A stretch of 22,256 nucleotides of DNA from Lysobacter sp. (lineage in GTDB: Bacteria > Pseudomonadota > Gammaproteobacteria > Xanthomonadales > Xanthomonadaceae), in NCBI GenBank assembly GCA_030151365.1, contig JASLDW010000026.1:1-22256 (forward strand), in the 5' to 3' direction. The notes below the pieces were generated by a model that had not been told where the DNA came from, ran no database searches, and saw nothing but the letters and a program-made list of their open reading frames with translations. The translations under genes and the position numbers were made by a program. This document shows, piece after piece, positions 1 to 8,751 of the stretch. Every line of letters begins with the position of its first letter. The first letter of the stretch is position 1.

Positions 1-1189
1 GCCGCAGTCGCCGCAGCTGTTCAAGCAGATCCTGATGATGGCGGGCTTCGACCGCTACTACCAGATCGCGCGCTGCTTCCGCGACGAGGCGCTGCGCGCC
101 GATCGCCAGCTCGAATTCACCCAGCTCGACATGGAATTCGCGTGGGTGGACGAAAAGATCGTGCAAGACACCGTCGAGGACATGATCCGCGTGGTGTTCA
201 GGGAAACGATCGGCGTCGAACTGGCGAGCACCTTCCCGCGCATGACCTATGCCGAGGCGATGCGCCGCTACGGTTCCGACAAGCCCGACCTGCGCATCGC
301 GCTCGAGTTCGTCGATGTCGCTGAACTGGTGAAGGGCAGCGAGTTCAAGGTGTTCACCGACGCCGCCAACGACGCCGACGGTCGCGTCGTCGCGTTGCGC
401 ATTCCCGGCGGTGCCGCGCTGTCGCGCAAGCAGATCGACGAATATGCCGCGCATGCCGCCAAGTTCGGCGCCAAGGGCCTTGCCTACGTCAAGATCGACG
501 AGGCCGGCGCGGTCAATTCGCCGATCGCCAAATTCTTCGCCGAAGATGCGTTCAAGGCGTTGCTGGAAGCGATCGGTTTGCAGAACGGCGACATCGCCTT
601 CTTCGGCGCTGGTGCCTACAAGACCGTCAGTGATTTCATGGGCGCGTTGCGCCTGAAGGCCGGCAAGGATTTCAACCTCGTCGCCGAGGGCTGGGCGCCG
701 CTGTGGGTCACCGACTTCCCGATGTTCGAATGGGACGATGAAGAGCAGCGCTACGTCGCGCTCCACCATCCCTTCACCGCACCGGCAGTCGATTCGATCA
801 ACGACCTGCGCGCGAATGCCAAGACCGCGGTGAGCCGCGGCTACGACATGGTGTTGAACGGCAACGAGATCGGCGGCGGTTCCATCCGCATCCACAACTC
901 GAGGATGCAGTCGGCGGTGTTCGAATTGCTCGGCATCGGCGCGGAAGAGGCGGAAGCGAAGTTCGGTTTCCTGCTCGACGCGCTCAAGTACGGCGCGCCG
1001 CCGCACGGTGGCATCGCCTTCGGCATCGACCGCATCGCCGCGCTGATGGCCGGCAGCGAATCGATCCGCGATGTCATCGCCTTCCCCAAGACCACCAGCG
1101 CGCAGTGCCTGATGACCGGCGCGCCGTCGGAAGTGCCGGACAAGCAGCTGGCGGAAGTGCACATCCAGGTGCGCGAAGCGAAGAAATGA
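1..1189 (+). CDS. aspS: Aspartyl-tRNA synthetase, 3' part (5' end outside window)
   Basis: This class II aminoacyl-tRNA synthetase charges tRNA-Asp with aspartate in the cytoplasm. The reading frame enters at base 2 and gives 395 residues, about two thirds of the roughly 590 residues of the E. coli enzyme, so the anticodon-binding domain and motif 1 lie to the left. Visible parts are the PQSPQLFKQ block, class II motif 2 (FRDEALRADRQLEFTQLD), the inserted GAD-like bacterial domain in the middle, and motif 3 near the end (GIAFGIDRIAAL), followed by the typical RDVIAFPKTT tail. The last bases overlap the start of the next gene (ATGA, 1186-1189). The frame is intact and ends where the family normally ends. 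Whether it is the discriminating or non-discriminating type cannot be judged without the N-terminal part. Confidence 0.97.
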   Translation, partial: PQSPQLFKQILMMAGFDRYYQIARCFRDEALRADRQLEFTQLDMEFAWVDEKIVQDTVEDMIRVVFRETIGVELASTFPRMTYAEAMRRYGSDKPDLRIALEFVDVAELVKGSEFKVFTDAANDADGRVVALRIPGGAALSRKQIDEYAAHAAKFGAKGLAYVKIDEAGAVNSPIAKFFAEDAFKALLEAIGLQNGDIAFFGAGAYKTVSDFMGALRLKAGKDFNLVAEGWAPLWVTDFPMFEWDDEEQRYVALHHPFTAPAVDSINDLRANAKTAVSRGYDMVLNGNEIGGGSIRIHNSRMQSAVFELLGIGAEEAEAKFGFLLDALKYGAPPHGGIAFGIDRIAALMAGSESIRDVIAFPKTTSAQCLMTGAPSEVPDKQLAEVHIQVREAKK

Positions 1190-1698
1190 TCATCCGTCGC
1201 GCCAGCGCCGCCGATGCCGAAACGCTGTCGGTGTTGTCGCGCGACACGTTCGACGAAACCTTCGGCCATTGCTACACGGCCGAGGACCTTCGCCACTATC
1301 TCGATACCACCTACGATCCGAAACGCTACGCGGCGCAGCTGGACGAATCGGGTTGCGCGGCATGGCTGCTGGAAGACGGAGGGCGTGCGCTCGGCTACGT
1401 GATGGCCGGTCCCTGCAAGCTGCCGCACGCCGACGTGCAGCCGGGCGACATGGAACTGATGCGCCTGTACGTGCGTCGTGAACTCCAGAATGGAGGCCAC
1501 GGCGCGCGCCTGTTCGCGCAGGCGATGGACTGGATCGCCGCCAACGGCCCGAAGTCGTGCTGGCTCGGCGTGTGGAGCGAGAATCCCGGCGCCCAGCGCT
1601 TCTACCGGCGGCATGGTTTCGACAAGGTCGGCGAATATCTGTACGAAGTCGGAACGGCGCGCGACCTCGAATTCATATTCCGTCGCGACATGGACTGA
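1186..1698 (+). CDS. GNAT-family N-acetyltransferase
   Basis: This 170-residue protein is a complete single-domain GNAT acetyltransferase, a family that moves an acetyl group from acetyl-CoA to an amine. The acetyl-CoA loop is at residues 101-109 (QNGGHGARL) after the strand MELMRLYV, and the late motif B region (NPGAQRFYRRHGF, 133-145) is typical, with the tyrosine often used as general acid at about 140. The start ATG at 1186 overlaps the aspS stop in an ATGA junction, which supports translational coupling and decides the start over longer in-frame possibilities inside aspS. The substrate cannot be told from the sequence; a RimI-like protein target or a small-molecule amine are both possible. 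Confidence 0.85.
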   Translation: MIIRRASAADAETLSVLSRDTFDETFGHCYTAEDLRHYLDTTYDPKRYAAQLDESGCAAWLLEDGGRALGYVMAGPCKLPHADVQPGDMELMRLYVRRELQNGGHGARLFAQAMDWIAANGPKSCWLGVWSENPGAQRFYRRHGFDKVGEYLYEVGTARDLEFIFRRDMD

Positions 1699-1736
1699 AA
1701 GCGCATACTGGCGGCGAATCCCGAGTGGAGACTGCC

Positions 1737-2258
1737 ATGCGCATCCTGACCGTCGCACTTCCCGCCTTGTTGCTTGCCGCCTGCACCACGGTGTCGGCAC
1801 ACGGTCCGCAATCGCTGCAACTGCCCGCCGGTGATCGCGTCAATGTATCGTGGGCCGATCCCGCGAGCTTCAGCGAACACAGCTGTGATTTCGCGCCCGG
1901 GGGACGGGATGGCAGCTGGGTCATCGACCTCGCGAAATACACCCGCAACCGTGCCGAAAAGATTCTGCCCGCCGGCGCGCACCTCGACGTGCATTTCATC
2001 GACATCGACCGTGCCGGCGAATGCATTCCGCGCGTGGGTGGCGAGCAGATCCGCGTCATTCGCGACGTCTATCCGCCGCGCATCAATCTCCATTACCGAC
2101 TGTCCGGTACCGGCGTGGCCGCGGCCGATGCGGACGCCAAGCTGCTGGACCTGGCGTTCACGATGAACCCGCCCGGCCTGCCGGGGGACAGCGATCCGTT
2201 GCGCTATGAAAAGCGCATGGTCGACGACTGGTTGCGCAAGCTGCTCGGCAAGCGTTGA
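1737..2258 (+). CDS. DUF3016-type putative lipoprotein
   Basis: The protein has 173 residues and begins with a short lipoprotein signal whose lipobox is L13-A14-A15-C16, so it is expected to be lipidated at C16; T17 at +2 does not suggest inner-membrane retention. The mature part has the pattern I associate with DUF3016 (Pfam): an early VNVSWADPASF strand, a central LDVHFIDIDRAGE segment, a PPRINLHYRL strand and a C-terminal YEKRMVDDWL helix. No function is established for that family to my knowledge. A GGAG ribosome site at 1727-1730 lies six bases before the ATG. It sits 38 bases after the acetyltransferase and overlaps the next gene by one base. The family assignment is from memory of the conserved pattern. 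Confidence 0.75.
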   Translation: MRILTVALPALLLAACTTVSAHGPQSLQLPAGDRVNVSWADPASFSEHSCDFAPGGRDGSWVIDLAKYTRNRAEKILPAGAHLDVHFIDIDRAGECIPRVGGEQIRVIRDVYPPRINLHYRLSGTGVAAADADAKLLDLAFTMNPPGLPGDSDPLRYEKRMVDDWLRKLLGKR

Positions 2259-2893
2259 TGCCGCGGCCCCGCGTCGTCCTGCTGCACGGCCTGTGGATGC
2301 ACGCACCGGCCATGCAGTGGTTCGCTTCGCGCCTGCATCGCGATGGTTTCGATGTCGCGCCGCTGGGCTATTTCAGCGTGCTGGAAAGCACGGAGAATGC
2401 GGTCGCGCGCATCGCGAGGGTGCTGGATCGCCAGCCGGGCACGCATCTGGTCGGGCACAGCCTCGGCGGATTGCTGGCGCTGCAGGCCGCGGCGCGGTCG
2501 CGGCCGGGCCGGGTGGTGTGCCTGGGTTCGCCGCTGGCGGGCAGCCGGGCCGCCGATGGCGTGGCGTCGCGGGTACCGGCGGGGCGCGGCCTGATCGGCC
2601 AGCATCGTGACCTACTCTTGCGCGGTGCCGGTTCGGTGCCGGCCGGAATCGAGGTCGGGATGGTCGCGGGCAACCTGCCGCGCGGACTCGGTGGAGTGAT
2701 TGCGCGGCTGCCGGGGCCGCACGACGGCACGGTTGCGGTCGCGGAAACCCGGATTCCGGGACTGGCTGCCCATGTCGTGGTCGAGGCCAGCCACACCGGC
2801 CTGATTTTCTCCCGGGAAGCGGCCAGCCTCGCTGCCTGTTTCCTTCGCGAAGGACGCTTCGCGGAGAGCCCGGCGCTGGCGGCGATCGCCTGA
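2258..2893 (+). CDS. Small alpha/beta-hydrolase (lipase/esterase-like)
   Basis: A 211-residue alpha/beta-hydrolase fold protein. The oxyanion-region motif LLHGLWM is at 8-14, the nucleophile elbow GHSLGG at 66-71 puts the catalytic serine at S68, and the likely triad is completed by D156 (PHDGTV) and H179 (ASHTGL). There is no signal peptide, so it is probably cytoplasmic. The short length, with almost no cap domain, resembles PGAP1/EstA-like small lipases often annotated simply as alpha/beta hydrolases. The ATG at 2258 shares its A with the stop of the lipoprotein gene (TGATG); a TTG directly before it is a less likely start. The substrate is unknown. Confidence 0.82.
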   Translation: MPRPRVVLLHGLWMHAPAMQWFASRLHRDGFDVAPLGYFSVLESTENAVARIARVLDRQPGTHLVGHSLGGLLALQAAARSRPGRVVCLGSPLAGSRAADGVASRVPAGRGLIGQHRDLLLRGAGSVPAGIEVGMVAGNLPRGLGGVIARLPGPHDGTVAVAETRIPGLAAHVVVEASHTGLIFSREAASLAACFLREGRFAESPALAAIA

Positions 2894-2904
2894 ACCGAAT
2901 CTAG

Positions 2905-2919
2905 TAAAATCGCGATTTT
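2905..2919 (+). promoter_or_regulatory. Candidate yebC promoter element with perfect palindrome
   Basis: A TAAAAT hexamer (2905-2910) resembling a -10 box overlaps a perfect 14-base palindrome, AAAATCGCGATTTT (2906-2919), in the 45-base gap before yebC. No convincing -35 box is visible at the usual spacing, so promoter activity is only a possibility. The palindrome could equally be a repressor site or chance in an AT-rich patch. Confidence 0.3.
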
Positions 2920-2938
2920 CCAGCAGGTGGTTGCATCC

Positions 2939-3655
2939 ATGGGTCGTGGTCCCTCGATCGAACAGCGCAAGAACGCGGTCGATGCCCAGCGTGGCAAGAT
3001 TTTCACCAAGGTGATTCGCGAGATTTCCGTGGCGGCGCGTGCCGGCGGCGGCGACCCCTCGAGCAATCCGCGCCTGCGCAGCGCGATCGACAAGGGCCTT
3101 GGCGTCAACATGAGCAAGGACGTGATCGAGCGCGCGATCAAGAAGGCGACCGGCGAACTCGAAGGCGTCGAGTACGAGGAAATCCGCTACGAGGGCTACG
3201 CGCCCGGCGGCGTCGCGGTGATCGTCGATTGCCTCACCGACAATCGCGTGCGCACCGTCGCCGACGTCCGCCATGCCTTCACCAAGTTCGGCGGCAACAT
3301 GGGCACGGAAGGTTCGGTCGCCTTCATGTTCCGCAAGCTCGGCGCGCTGAGCTATGCAGCCGGCGTCGACGAGGATCGTGTCACCGAGGCGGCGATCGAA
3401 GCCGGTGCCGACGATGTCGTGGTTTACGACGACGGCGCGATCGATGTCATCACTTCGCCCGAGGCGTTCAATGACGTGAAGGACGCGATGGTCGCGGCCG
3501 GGCTCGCGCCCGATCTCGCCGAAGTCACCCTGCGCGCCGACAACGACATCGCGGTGAGCGGCGATACCGCCGACCAGGTGCGCAAGCTGCTGGCGCGCAT
3601 GGAGGAGATGGACGACGTGCAGAACGTCTATTCCAACGCGGAATTGCCGGAGTGA
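2939..3655 (+). CDS. yebC: YebC/TACO1-family regulator
   Basis: A complete 238-residue YebC/PmpR family protein, known in various bacteria as a DNA-binding regulator or a factor that helps ribosomes through difficult stretches (TACO1-type). Conserved blocks seen here are RGKIFTKVIREI near the N-terminus, GGGDPSSNPRLR, YEGYAPGGVAVIVDCLTDN, GGNMGTEGSVAFMF and ADDVVVYDDGAIDV. The ATG at 2939 gives the MGRGPSIE start that I recall for Xanthomonadaceae homologues; an in-frame GTG four codons upstream is less likely, and AGGTGG lies at a suitable distance before the ATG. The next gene is ruvC, an association common in proteobacteria. Confidence 0.95.
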   Translation: MGRGPSIEQRKNAVDAQRGKIFTKVIREISVAARAGGGDPSSNPRLRSAIDKGLGVNMSKDVIERAIKKATGELEGVEYEEIRYEGYAPGGVAVIVDCLTDNRVRTVADVRHAFTKFGGNMGTEGSVAFMFRKLGALSYAAGVDEDRVTEAAIEAGADDVVVYDDGAIDVITSPEAFNDVKDAMVAAGLAPDLAEVTLRADNDIAVSGDTADQVRKLLARMEEMDDVQNVYSNAELPE

Positions 3656-3680
3656 CGAATCCCGGCGCGGGGCCGCTTGC

Positions 3681-4211
3681 GTGAACGCAACGGTTCGCAT
3701 CCTCGGCATCGATCCCGGATCGCAGCGCACCGGCGTCGGCATCGTCGATGTCGGCGCGGACGGCAAGCTGGCGCACGTCCATCACGTGGCGATCAACCTG
3801 CTGGGCGCCGAGGACTTTCCCGCGCGGCTGGGGGAACTGGTCGCCCGTCTCGGCGAGTTGGTGACGGAATGGCGGCCGGACGAAGTGGCGATCGAGCAGG
3901 TCTTCCTCGCCCGCAACGCGATGTCGGCGTTAAAGCTCGGCCACGCGCGTGGCGCGGCGATCGCGGCCTGCGTCGGTCGCGGCCTCAAGGTCAGCGAATA
4001 CGCCGCCAAGGAAGTGAAGCTGGCATTGGTCGGGCGCGGCGGCGCCGACAAGGAACAGGTGCAGCACATGGTCGGCGCGATGCTGAACCTGAAAGGCAAG
4101 TTGCAGGCCGACGCCGCCGATGCGCTGGCCGTCGCGGTGACGCATGCGCACGTGCGCGCGAGCGCGGCGCGACTGGGCATCGGCGTTCGCCAGGCGTGGG
4201 CAAGGAGATGA
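3681..4211 (+). CDS. ruvC: Holliday junction endonuclease RuvC
   Basis: RuvC cuts four-way DNA junctions in recombinational repair, working with the RuvAB motor. The 176-residue protein matches the usual length. The four acidic catalytic residues are all recognisable: D11 (GIDPGSQRTG), E72 (AIEQVF), D144 and D147 (ADAADALA). The start is GTG at 3681, giving the expected short lead-in before the first catalytic strand; no in-frame ATG serves. It lies 25 bases after yebC and 4 bases before ruvA, so yebC-ruvC-ruvA is probably one transcription unit. Confidence 0.97.
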   Translation: MNATVRILGIDPGSQRTGVGIVDVGADGKLAHVHHVAINLLGAEDFPARLGELVARLGELVTEWRPDEVAIEQVFLARNAMSALKLGHARGAAIAACVGRGLKVSEYAAKEVKLALVGRGGADKEQVQHMVGAMLNLKGKLQADAADALAVAVTHAHVRASAARLGIGVRQAWARR

Positions 4212-4215
4212 GGCG

Positions 4216-4803
4216 ATGATCGGCAGGTTGCGCGGAACCATCATCCACAAGCAGCCGCCATGGCTGGTGGTCGACGTCCATGGCGTCGGCTATGAACTGG
4301 AAGCGCCGATGAGCACGTTCTACGACTTGCCGGACGTCGGCAAGGACGTGGTGCTGTTCACGCATTACGCGCAGAAGGAAGACAGCGTTTCGCTCTACGG
4401 TTTCCTCACCGAGGGCGAGCGCCGCCTGTTCCGCGACGTGCAGCGCGTCAGCGGCATCGGCGCCAAGATCGCGCTGGCCGTGCTGTCGGGCGTCAGTGTC
4501 GACGAATTCGCGCGCCAGCTGCAGGCGTCCGATGTCGCCGCGCTCACCCGCATACCCGGCATCGGCAAGAAAACCGCGGAACGCATGGTGGTGGAATTGC
4601 GCGACCGCGCCGCCGACCTCGTCGGTGGCGGGACGTCGCCGATGCTGCAAGGTCCGGCCGACCCGCAATCGGAATCGGCGATCGCGCTCCAGCAACTCGG
4701 CTACAAGCCGGCCGAAGCCGAGCGCATGGTCAAGGCGGTGGCCGTCGCGGGCGACAGCGTCGAGGCCATCATCCGCAAGGCGCTGCAGCAGGCGTTGCGC
4801 TGA
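4216..4803 (+). CDS. ruvA: Holliday junction DNA helicase subunit RuvA
   Basis: RuvA binds Holliday junctions as a tetramer and loads the RuvB motor for branch migration. The protein is 195 residues, close to the usual length. Seen are the N-terminal OB-fold start MIGRLRGTI, two helix-hairpin-helix motifs (VSGIGAKIALAVL at about 78-90 and IPGIGKKTAERM at about 113-124), and the C-terminal RuvB-binding domain (ALQQLGYKPAEAERMV, from about 157). An AAGGAGATGAGG stretch over the ruvC stop supplies the ribosome site. ruvB is not next to it as in E. coli but about 4.6 kb downstream. Confidence 0.97.
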   Translation: MIGRLRGTIIHKQPPWLVVDVHGVGYELEAPMSTFYDLPDVGKDVVLFTHYAQKEDSVSLYGFLTEGERRLFRDVQRVSGIGAKIALAVLSGVSVDEFARQLQASDVAALTRIPGIGKKTAERMVVELRDRAADLVGGGTSPMLQGPADPQSESAIALQQLGYKPAEAERMVKAVAVAGDSVEAIIRKALQQALR

Positions 4804-4855
4804 CGCCATCACGCCATCGGCGTACCATGCGCCCCTGGACGGTCTCCCTCCCGAA

Positions 4856-6775
4856 ATGAACGACCAACCCAAGCACCCGCAACACGCACAAACCGGCCAT
4901 GGGCACCATGCGCCGGGCGGATTGGCGGGCCTGGCGCTGGGCGCGATCGGCGTGGTCTTCGGCGACATCGGCACCAGCCCGCTGTACACGCTCAAGGAAG
5001 CCTTCATTCCCCACTACGGGCTGACGCCCGACCACGACACCGTGCTCGGCGTGCTGTCGCTGGCGTTCTGGGCGCTGATGATCGTGGTGACGCTGAAATA
5101 CGTGACCATCATCATGCGCGCCGACAACGAAGGCGAGGGCGGCATCATGGCGCTGATGGCGCTGGCCCAGCGCACGCTCGGCAAGACGTCGCGTTCGTTC
5201 TACGTGGTCGGCATCCTCGGCATCTTCGGCGCCTCGCTGTTCTTCGGCGATGGCGTGATCACCCCGGCGATCACCACGCTGTCGGCGGTCGAAGGCCTGG
5301 AGGTCGCTGCGCCGGCGCTGCACCGCTTCATCCTGCCGCTGACCATCGTCATCCTGATCGGCCTGTTCGTCAGCCAGCGCTTCGGCTCGGCCAAGGTCGG
5401 ACGCGTGTTCGGGCCGGTGATGGTGGTGTGGTTCCTCGCGCTCGCGGCGATCGGCGTGCACAACATCGTCGATGCGCCGGAAGTGATCCACGCGCTGAAC
5501 CCGTGGTGGGGCGCGCGTTTCTTCGTCGAGCACGGCTGGCACGGCATCTTCATCCTCGGCGCGGTGGTGCTGGCCGTCACCGGCGGCGAAGCGCTGTACG
5601 CCGACATGGGCCACTTCGGCGCCAGGCCCATTCGCGCCGCCTGGTATTTCTTCATCCTGCCGTGCCTGGTGATGAACTACCTCGGGCAAGGCGCGTTGCT
5701 GCTGGAAAATCCCGACGCCAAGGACAATCCGTTCTTCCAGGCCGTGCCCGACTGGGCGCAGGTGCCGATGGTGGTGCTGGCGACGATGGCGGCGATCATC
5801 GCTTCGCAGGCGGTGATCACCGGCGCGTTCTCGGTGGCGCGTTCGGCGATGCAACTCGGCTACATCCCACGCATGTTCGTGCGCCACACCTCGCGCGAGA
5901 CCATCGGCCAGATCTACGTGCCCGGCATCAACTGGTTCCTGATGATCGCGGTGATCGCGCTGGTGATGACGTTCCGCACGTCCACCGCATTGGCCACCGC
6001 GTACGGCGTCTCGGTGTCCGGCACCATGCTGATCGACACCCTGCTGCTGGCGCTGGTCGCCAATCGCCTGTGGCCGAAGCAGCGCAAGTGGGTGTTGCCG
6101 TTGTGCGCGGTGTTTTTCGTGGTCGATCTTTCCTTCCTGGTCGCCAATGCGGTGAAGTTCTTCGATGGCGCGTGGTTCCCGCTGCTGCTGGCGGCGATCA
6201 TCTTCACCCTGATGCGGACCTGGCGCCGTGGTCGCGAACTGCTGCGCGCGGAAGTGCAGAAGGAAGGCATCAAGCTCGACACCTTCCTGCCCGGGTTGAT
6301 GCTGGCGCCGCCGGTGCGGGTGCCGGGCACGGCGATCTTCCTGTCGGCCGATCCGACGCTGGTGCCGCACGCGCTTCTGCACAACCTCAAGCACAATAAG
6401 GTGCTGCACGAACGCAACATCTTCCTGACGGTGAAGACGCTGACGGTGCCGCATGCCCACCGCGACCAGCGCCTGAAAGTCAGTTCGATCGGCGACGAGT
6501 TCTATCGCATCGAGGTCTCGTTCGGCTTCATGGAAACGCCGGACGTGCCGCGCGCGCTGATGCAACTGGCCGACTGCAGCCAGATGTGCCTCGATCCGAT
6601 GGACACCACCTATTTCGCCAGCCACGAAACCATCGTCGCCAGCGCCCGCCGCGGCATGCCGATATGGCGCGACAAGCTGTTCGCGGTGATGCATCGCAAC
6701 GCGGTGTCGGCGACCTCGTTCTTCCATATTCCCGGCAACCGCCTGGTCGAACTCGGCGCGCCGGTCCAGATCTGA
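4856..6775 (+). CDS. kup: Potassium uptake transporter Kup, first copy
   Basis: Kup (TrkD) is an inner-membrane potassium/proton symporter of the HAK/KUP/KT family. This copy has 639 residues and keeps the whole family pattern: GDIGTSPLYT at about 36-45 in the first membrane helix, RADNEGEGGI, FFGDGVITPA, GGEALYADMGHFG, SQAVITGAFS, and a C-terminal cytoplasmic domain (PPVRVPGTAIFL, LKHNKVLHERNI) ending in FHIPGNRLVELGAPVQI. About twelve membrane helices are expected in the first two thirds. The ATG at 4856 has a poor ribosome site but is the best-placed start; the leader before the first helix carries a histidine cluster (GHGHH). A second copy follows after 13 bases. Confidence 0.95.
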   Translation: MNDQPKHPQHAQTGHGHHAPGGLAGLALGAIGVVFGDIGTSPLYTLKEAFIPHYGLTPDHDTVLGVLSLAFWALMIVVTLKYVTIIMRADNEGEGGIMALMALAQRTLGKTSRSFYVVGILGIFGASLFFGDGVITPAITTLSAVEGLEVAAPALHRFILPLTIVILIGLFVSQRFGSAKVGRVFGPVMVVWFLALAAIGVHNIVDAPEVIHALNPWWGARFFVEHGWHGIFILGAVVLAVTGGEALYADMGHFGARPIRAAWYFFILPCLVMNYLGQGALLLENPDAKDNPFFQAVPDWAQVPMVVLATMAAIIASQAVITGAFSVARSAMQLGYIPRMFVRHTSRETIGQIYVPGINWFLMIAVIALVMTFRTSTALATAYGVSVSGTMLIDTLLLALVANRLWPKQRKWVLPLCAVFFVVDLSFLVANAVKFFDGAWFPLLLAAIIFTLMRTWRRGRELLRAEVQKEGIKLDTFLPGLMLAPPVRVPGTAIFLSADPTLVPHALLHNLKHNKVLHERNIFLTVKTLTVPHAHRDQRLKVSSIGDEFYRIEVSFGFMETPDVPRALMQLADCSQMCLDPMDTTYFASHETIVASARRGMPIWRDKLFAVMHRNAVSATSFFHIPGNRLVELGAPVQI

Positions 6776-6788
6776 TCCGACACCACCC

Positions 6789-8702
6789 ATGAACGCATCC
6801 GCAGACGAACACTCCGGTTCGCAACCCGCGCATGGCCATCACGGCCCGCTTGCCGCGTTGGCGGTCAGCGCGCTCGGCGTGGTCTTCGGCGACATCGGCA
6901 CCAGTCCGCTGTACACGATCCAGGAAGCCTTCACCCCGCATTACCGGCTGGCGGTGAACCACGACACCGTGCTCGGCCTGCTGTCGCTGATCATCTGGAC
7001 GATCGTGTTCGTGGTGACGGTGAAGTACGTCGCCATCATCATGCGCGCCGACAACGAAGGCGAGGGCGGCATCATGGCATTGATGGCGCTGGCCCAGGGC
7101 GCGCTCGGCAAGAAGGCGCCGAAACTGATGTACCGCCTCGGCATCCTCGGCATCTTCGGTGCGTCGCTGTTCTTCGGCGACGGGGTGATCACCCCGGCGA
7201 TGACCACGCTGTCGGCGGTCGAAGGCCTCAACGTGGCGACGCCGGCGTTCAGCCATTTCGTGCTGCCGATTTCGCTGGCCATCCTCGTCGTCCTGTTCGT
7301 CGGCCAGCGTTTCGGCACCGCGCGCGTCGGTCGCGTGTTCGGTCCGGTGATGCTGGTGTGGTTCATCGCGGTGGCGCTGCTCGGCGTCTGGAACATCCGC
7401 CTGGCGCCGGAAGTGCTGAAGTCGCTCAACCCGTGGTGGGGCGTGAAGTTCTTCCTCGATCATGGCGTCGCCGGGCTCACCATCCTCGGCGCGGTGGTGT
7501 TGGCGGTGACCGGCGGTGAAGCGCTCTACGCCGACATGGGCCACTTCGGCGCGAAACCCATTCGCGTGGCGTGGTATTTCGTGGTGCAACCCTGCCTGAT
7601 CCTCAATTACATGGGGCAGGGCGCGCACGTGCTGGTGCGCCCGGAATCGATCGGCAATCCGTTCTACGAATCGGTGCCGAAAACCTTGCTGATCCCGATG
7701 CTGGTGCTGGCGACGATGGCGGCGATCATCGCCTCGCAGGCGGTGATCACCGGCGCGTTCTCGATGGCGCGATCGGCAATGCAGCTCGGCTACATCCCGC
7801 GCATGCAGATCCGCCACACCTCGAGGGACACCATCGGCCAGATCTACGTGCCGGCGATCAACTGGACCCTGCTGCTGCTGGTGATCGCGGTGGTGATCGG
7901 CTTCGGCAGTGCGACGCGACTGGCCACCGCCTACGGCGTCTCGGTGACCGGCACCATGCTGATGACCAGCATCCTGATGATCGTCTACCTCAGCAACACG
8001 CGGAAAATGCCGCTGCTGTTCTGGCCGGCGGCGGCGCTCTTCGTGCTGGTGGATGTCGCCTTCCTTGGTTCGAACCTCGCCAAGTTCATGGATGGCGCGT
8101 GGTTCCCGCTGCTGCTCGGCCTCGTCATCTTCACGATGATGCGGACCTGGCGTCGCGGCCGCGACCTGCTGCGCGAGGAGATGCAGAAGGACGGCATCCA
8201 GCTCGACACCTTCCTGCCCGGGTTGATGCTGGCGCCACCGGTACGGGTCGAAGGCACGGCGATCTTCCTGACCGCCGACAAGACCATGGTGCCGCACGCC
8301 TTCGTCCACAACCTCAAGCACAACCGCGTGCTGCACGCGCGCAACATCTTCCTGACGGTGGCGACGCTGACGGTGCCGGTGGCGCCGCGCGGACAGCGGC
8401 TGGCTGTGCAGGCGATCGGCGACGATTTCTACCGGGTGATCGTCCGTTTCGGCTTCATGGAAACGCCGGACGTGCCGCGGGCATTGATGGAAATGGCGGA
8501 TTGCAGCCAGATGTGCCTGGATCCGATGGAGACCACCTATTTCGCCAGCCGCGAACGCATCATCGCCAGCCGCCGCCAGGGCATGCCGATCTGGCGCGAC
8601 AAGCTGTTCGCCTTCATGATGCGCAATGCCGCCCCGGCCAGCGATTTCTTCAACATCCCCAGCAATCGCCTGGTGGAGCTGGGCACGCAGGTGCAGATAT
8701 GA
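6789..8702 (+). CDS. kup: Potassium uptake transporter Kup, second copy
   Basis: This 637-residue protein is a close paralogue of the gene just upstream and is also a full-length Kup potassium/proton symporter. It carries the same landmarks in the same order: GDIGTSPLYT at about 34-43, RADNEGEGGI, FFGDGVITPA, GGEALYADMGHFG, SQAVITGAFS and an end of FNIPSNRLVELGTQVQI. The two genes share long identical DNA runs, for example 46 bases at 5106-5151 and 7033-7078, and 36 bases at 6274-6309 and 8201-8236. Differences are concentrated in the N-terminus (which again has an HGHH cluster) and in the loops and helices between the conserved blocks. No frameshift is present, so both copies look functional. 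Confidence 0.95.
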   Translation: MNASADEHSGSQPAHGHHGPLAALAVSALGVVFGDIGTSPLYTIQEAFTPHYRLAVNHDTVLGLLSLIIWTIVFVVTVKYVAIIMRADNEGEGGIMALMALAQGALGKKAPKLMYRLGILGIFGASLFFGDGVITPAMTTLSAVEGLNVATPAFSHFVLPISLAILVVLFVGQRFGTARVGRVFGPVMLVWFIAVALLGVWNIRLAPEVLKSLNPWWGVKFFLDHGVAGLTILGAVVLAVTGGEALYADMGHFGAKPIRVAWYFVVQPCLILNYMGQGAHVLVRPESIGNPFYESVPKTLLIPMLVLATMAAIIASQAVITGAFSMARSAMQLGYIPRMQIRHTSRDTIGQIYVPAINWTLLLLVIAVVIGFGSATRLATAYGVSVTGTMLMTSILMIVYLSNTRKMPLLFWPAAALFVLVDVAFLGSNLAKFMDGAWFPLLLGLVIFTMMRTWRRGRDLLREEMQKDGIQLDTFLPGLMLAPPVRVEGTAIFLTADKTMVPHAFVHNLKHNRVLHARNIFLTVATLTVPVAPRGQRLAVQAIGDDFYRVIVRFGFMETPDVPRALMEMADCSQMCLDPMETTYFASRERIIASRRQGMPIWRDKLFAFMMRNAAPASDFFNIPSNRLVELGTQVQI

Positions 8703-8751
8703 ATATAGTGTCCCGGTTTCCACGGATTGCCGGGCCGCGGCTCGTTTCGCC

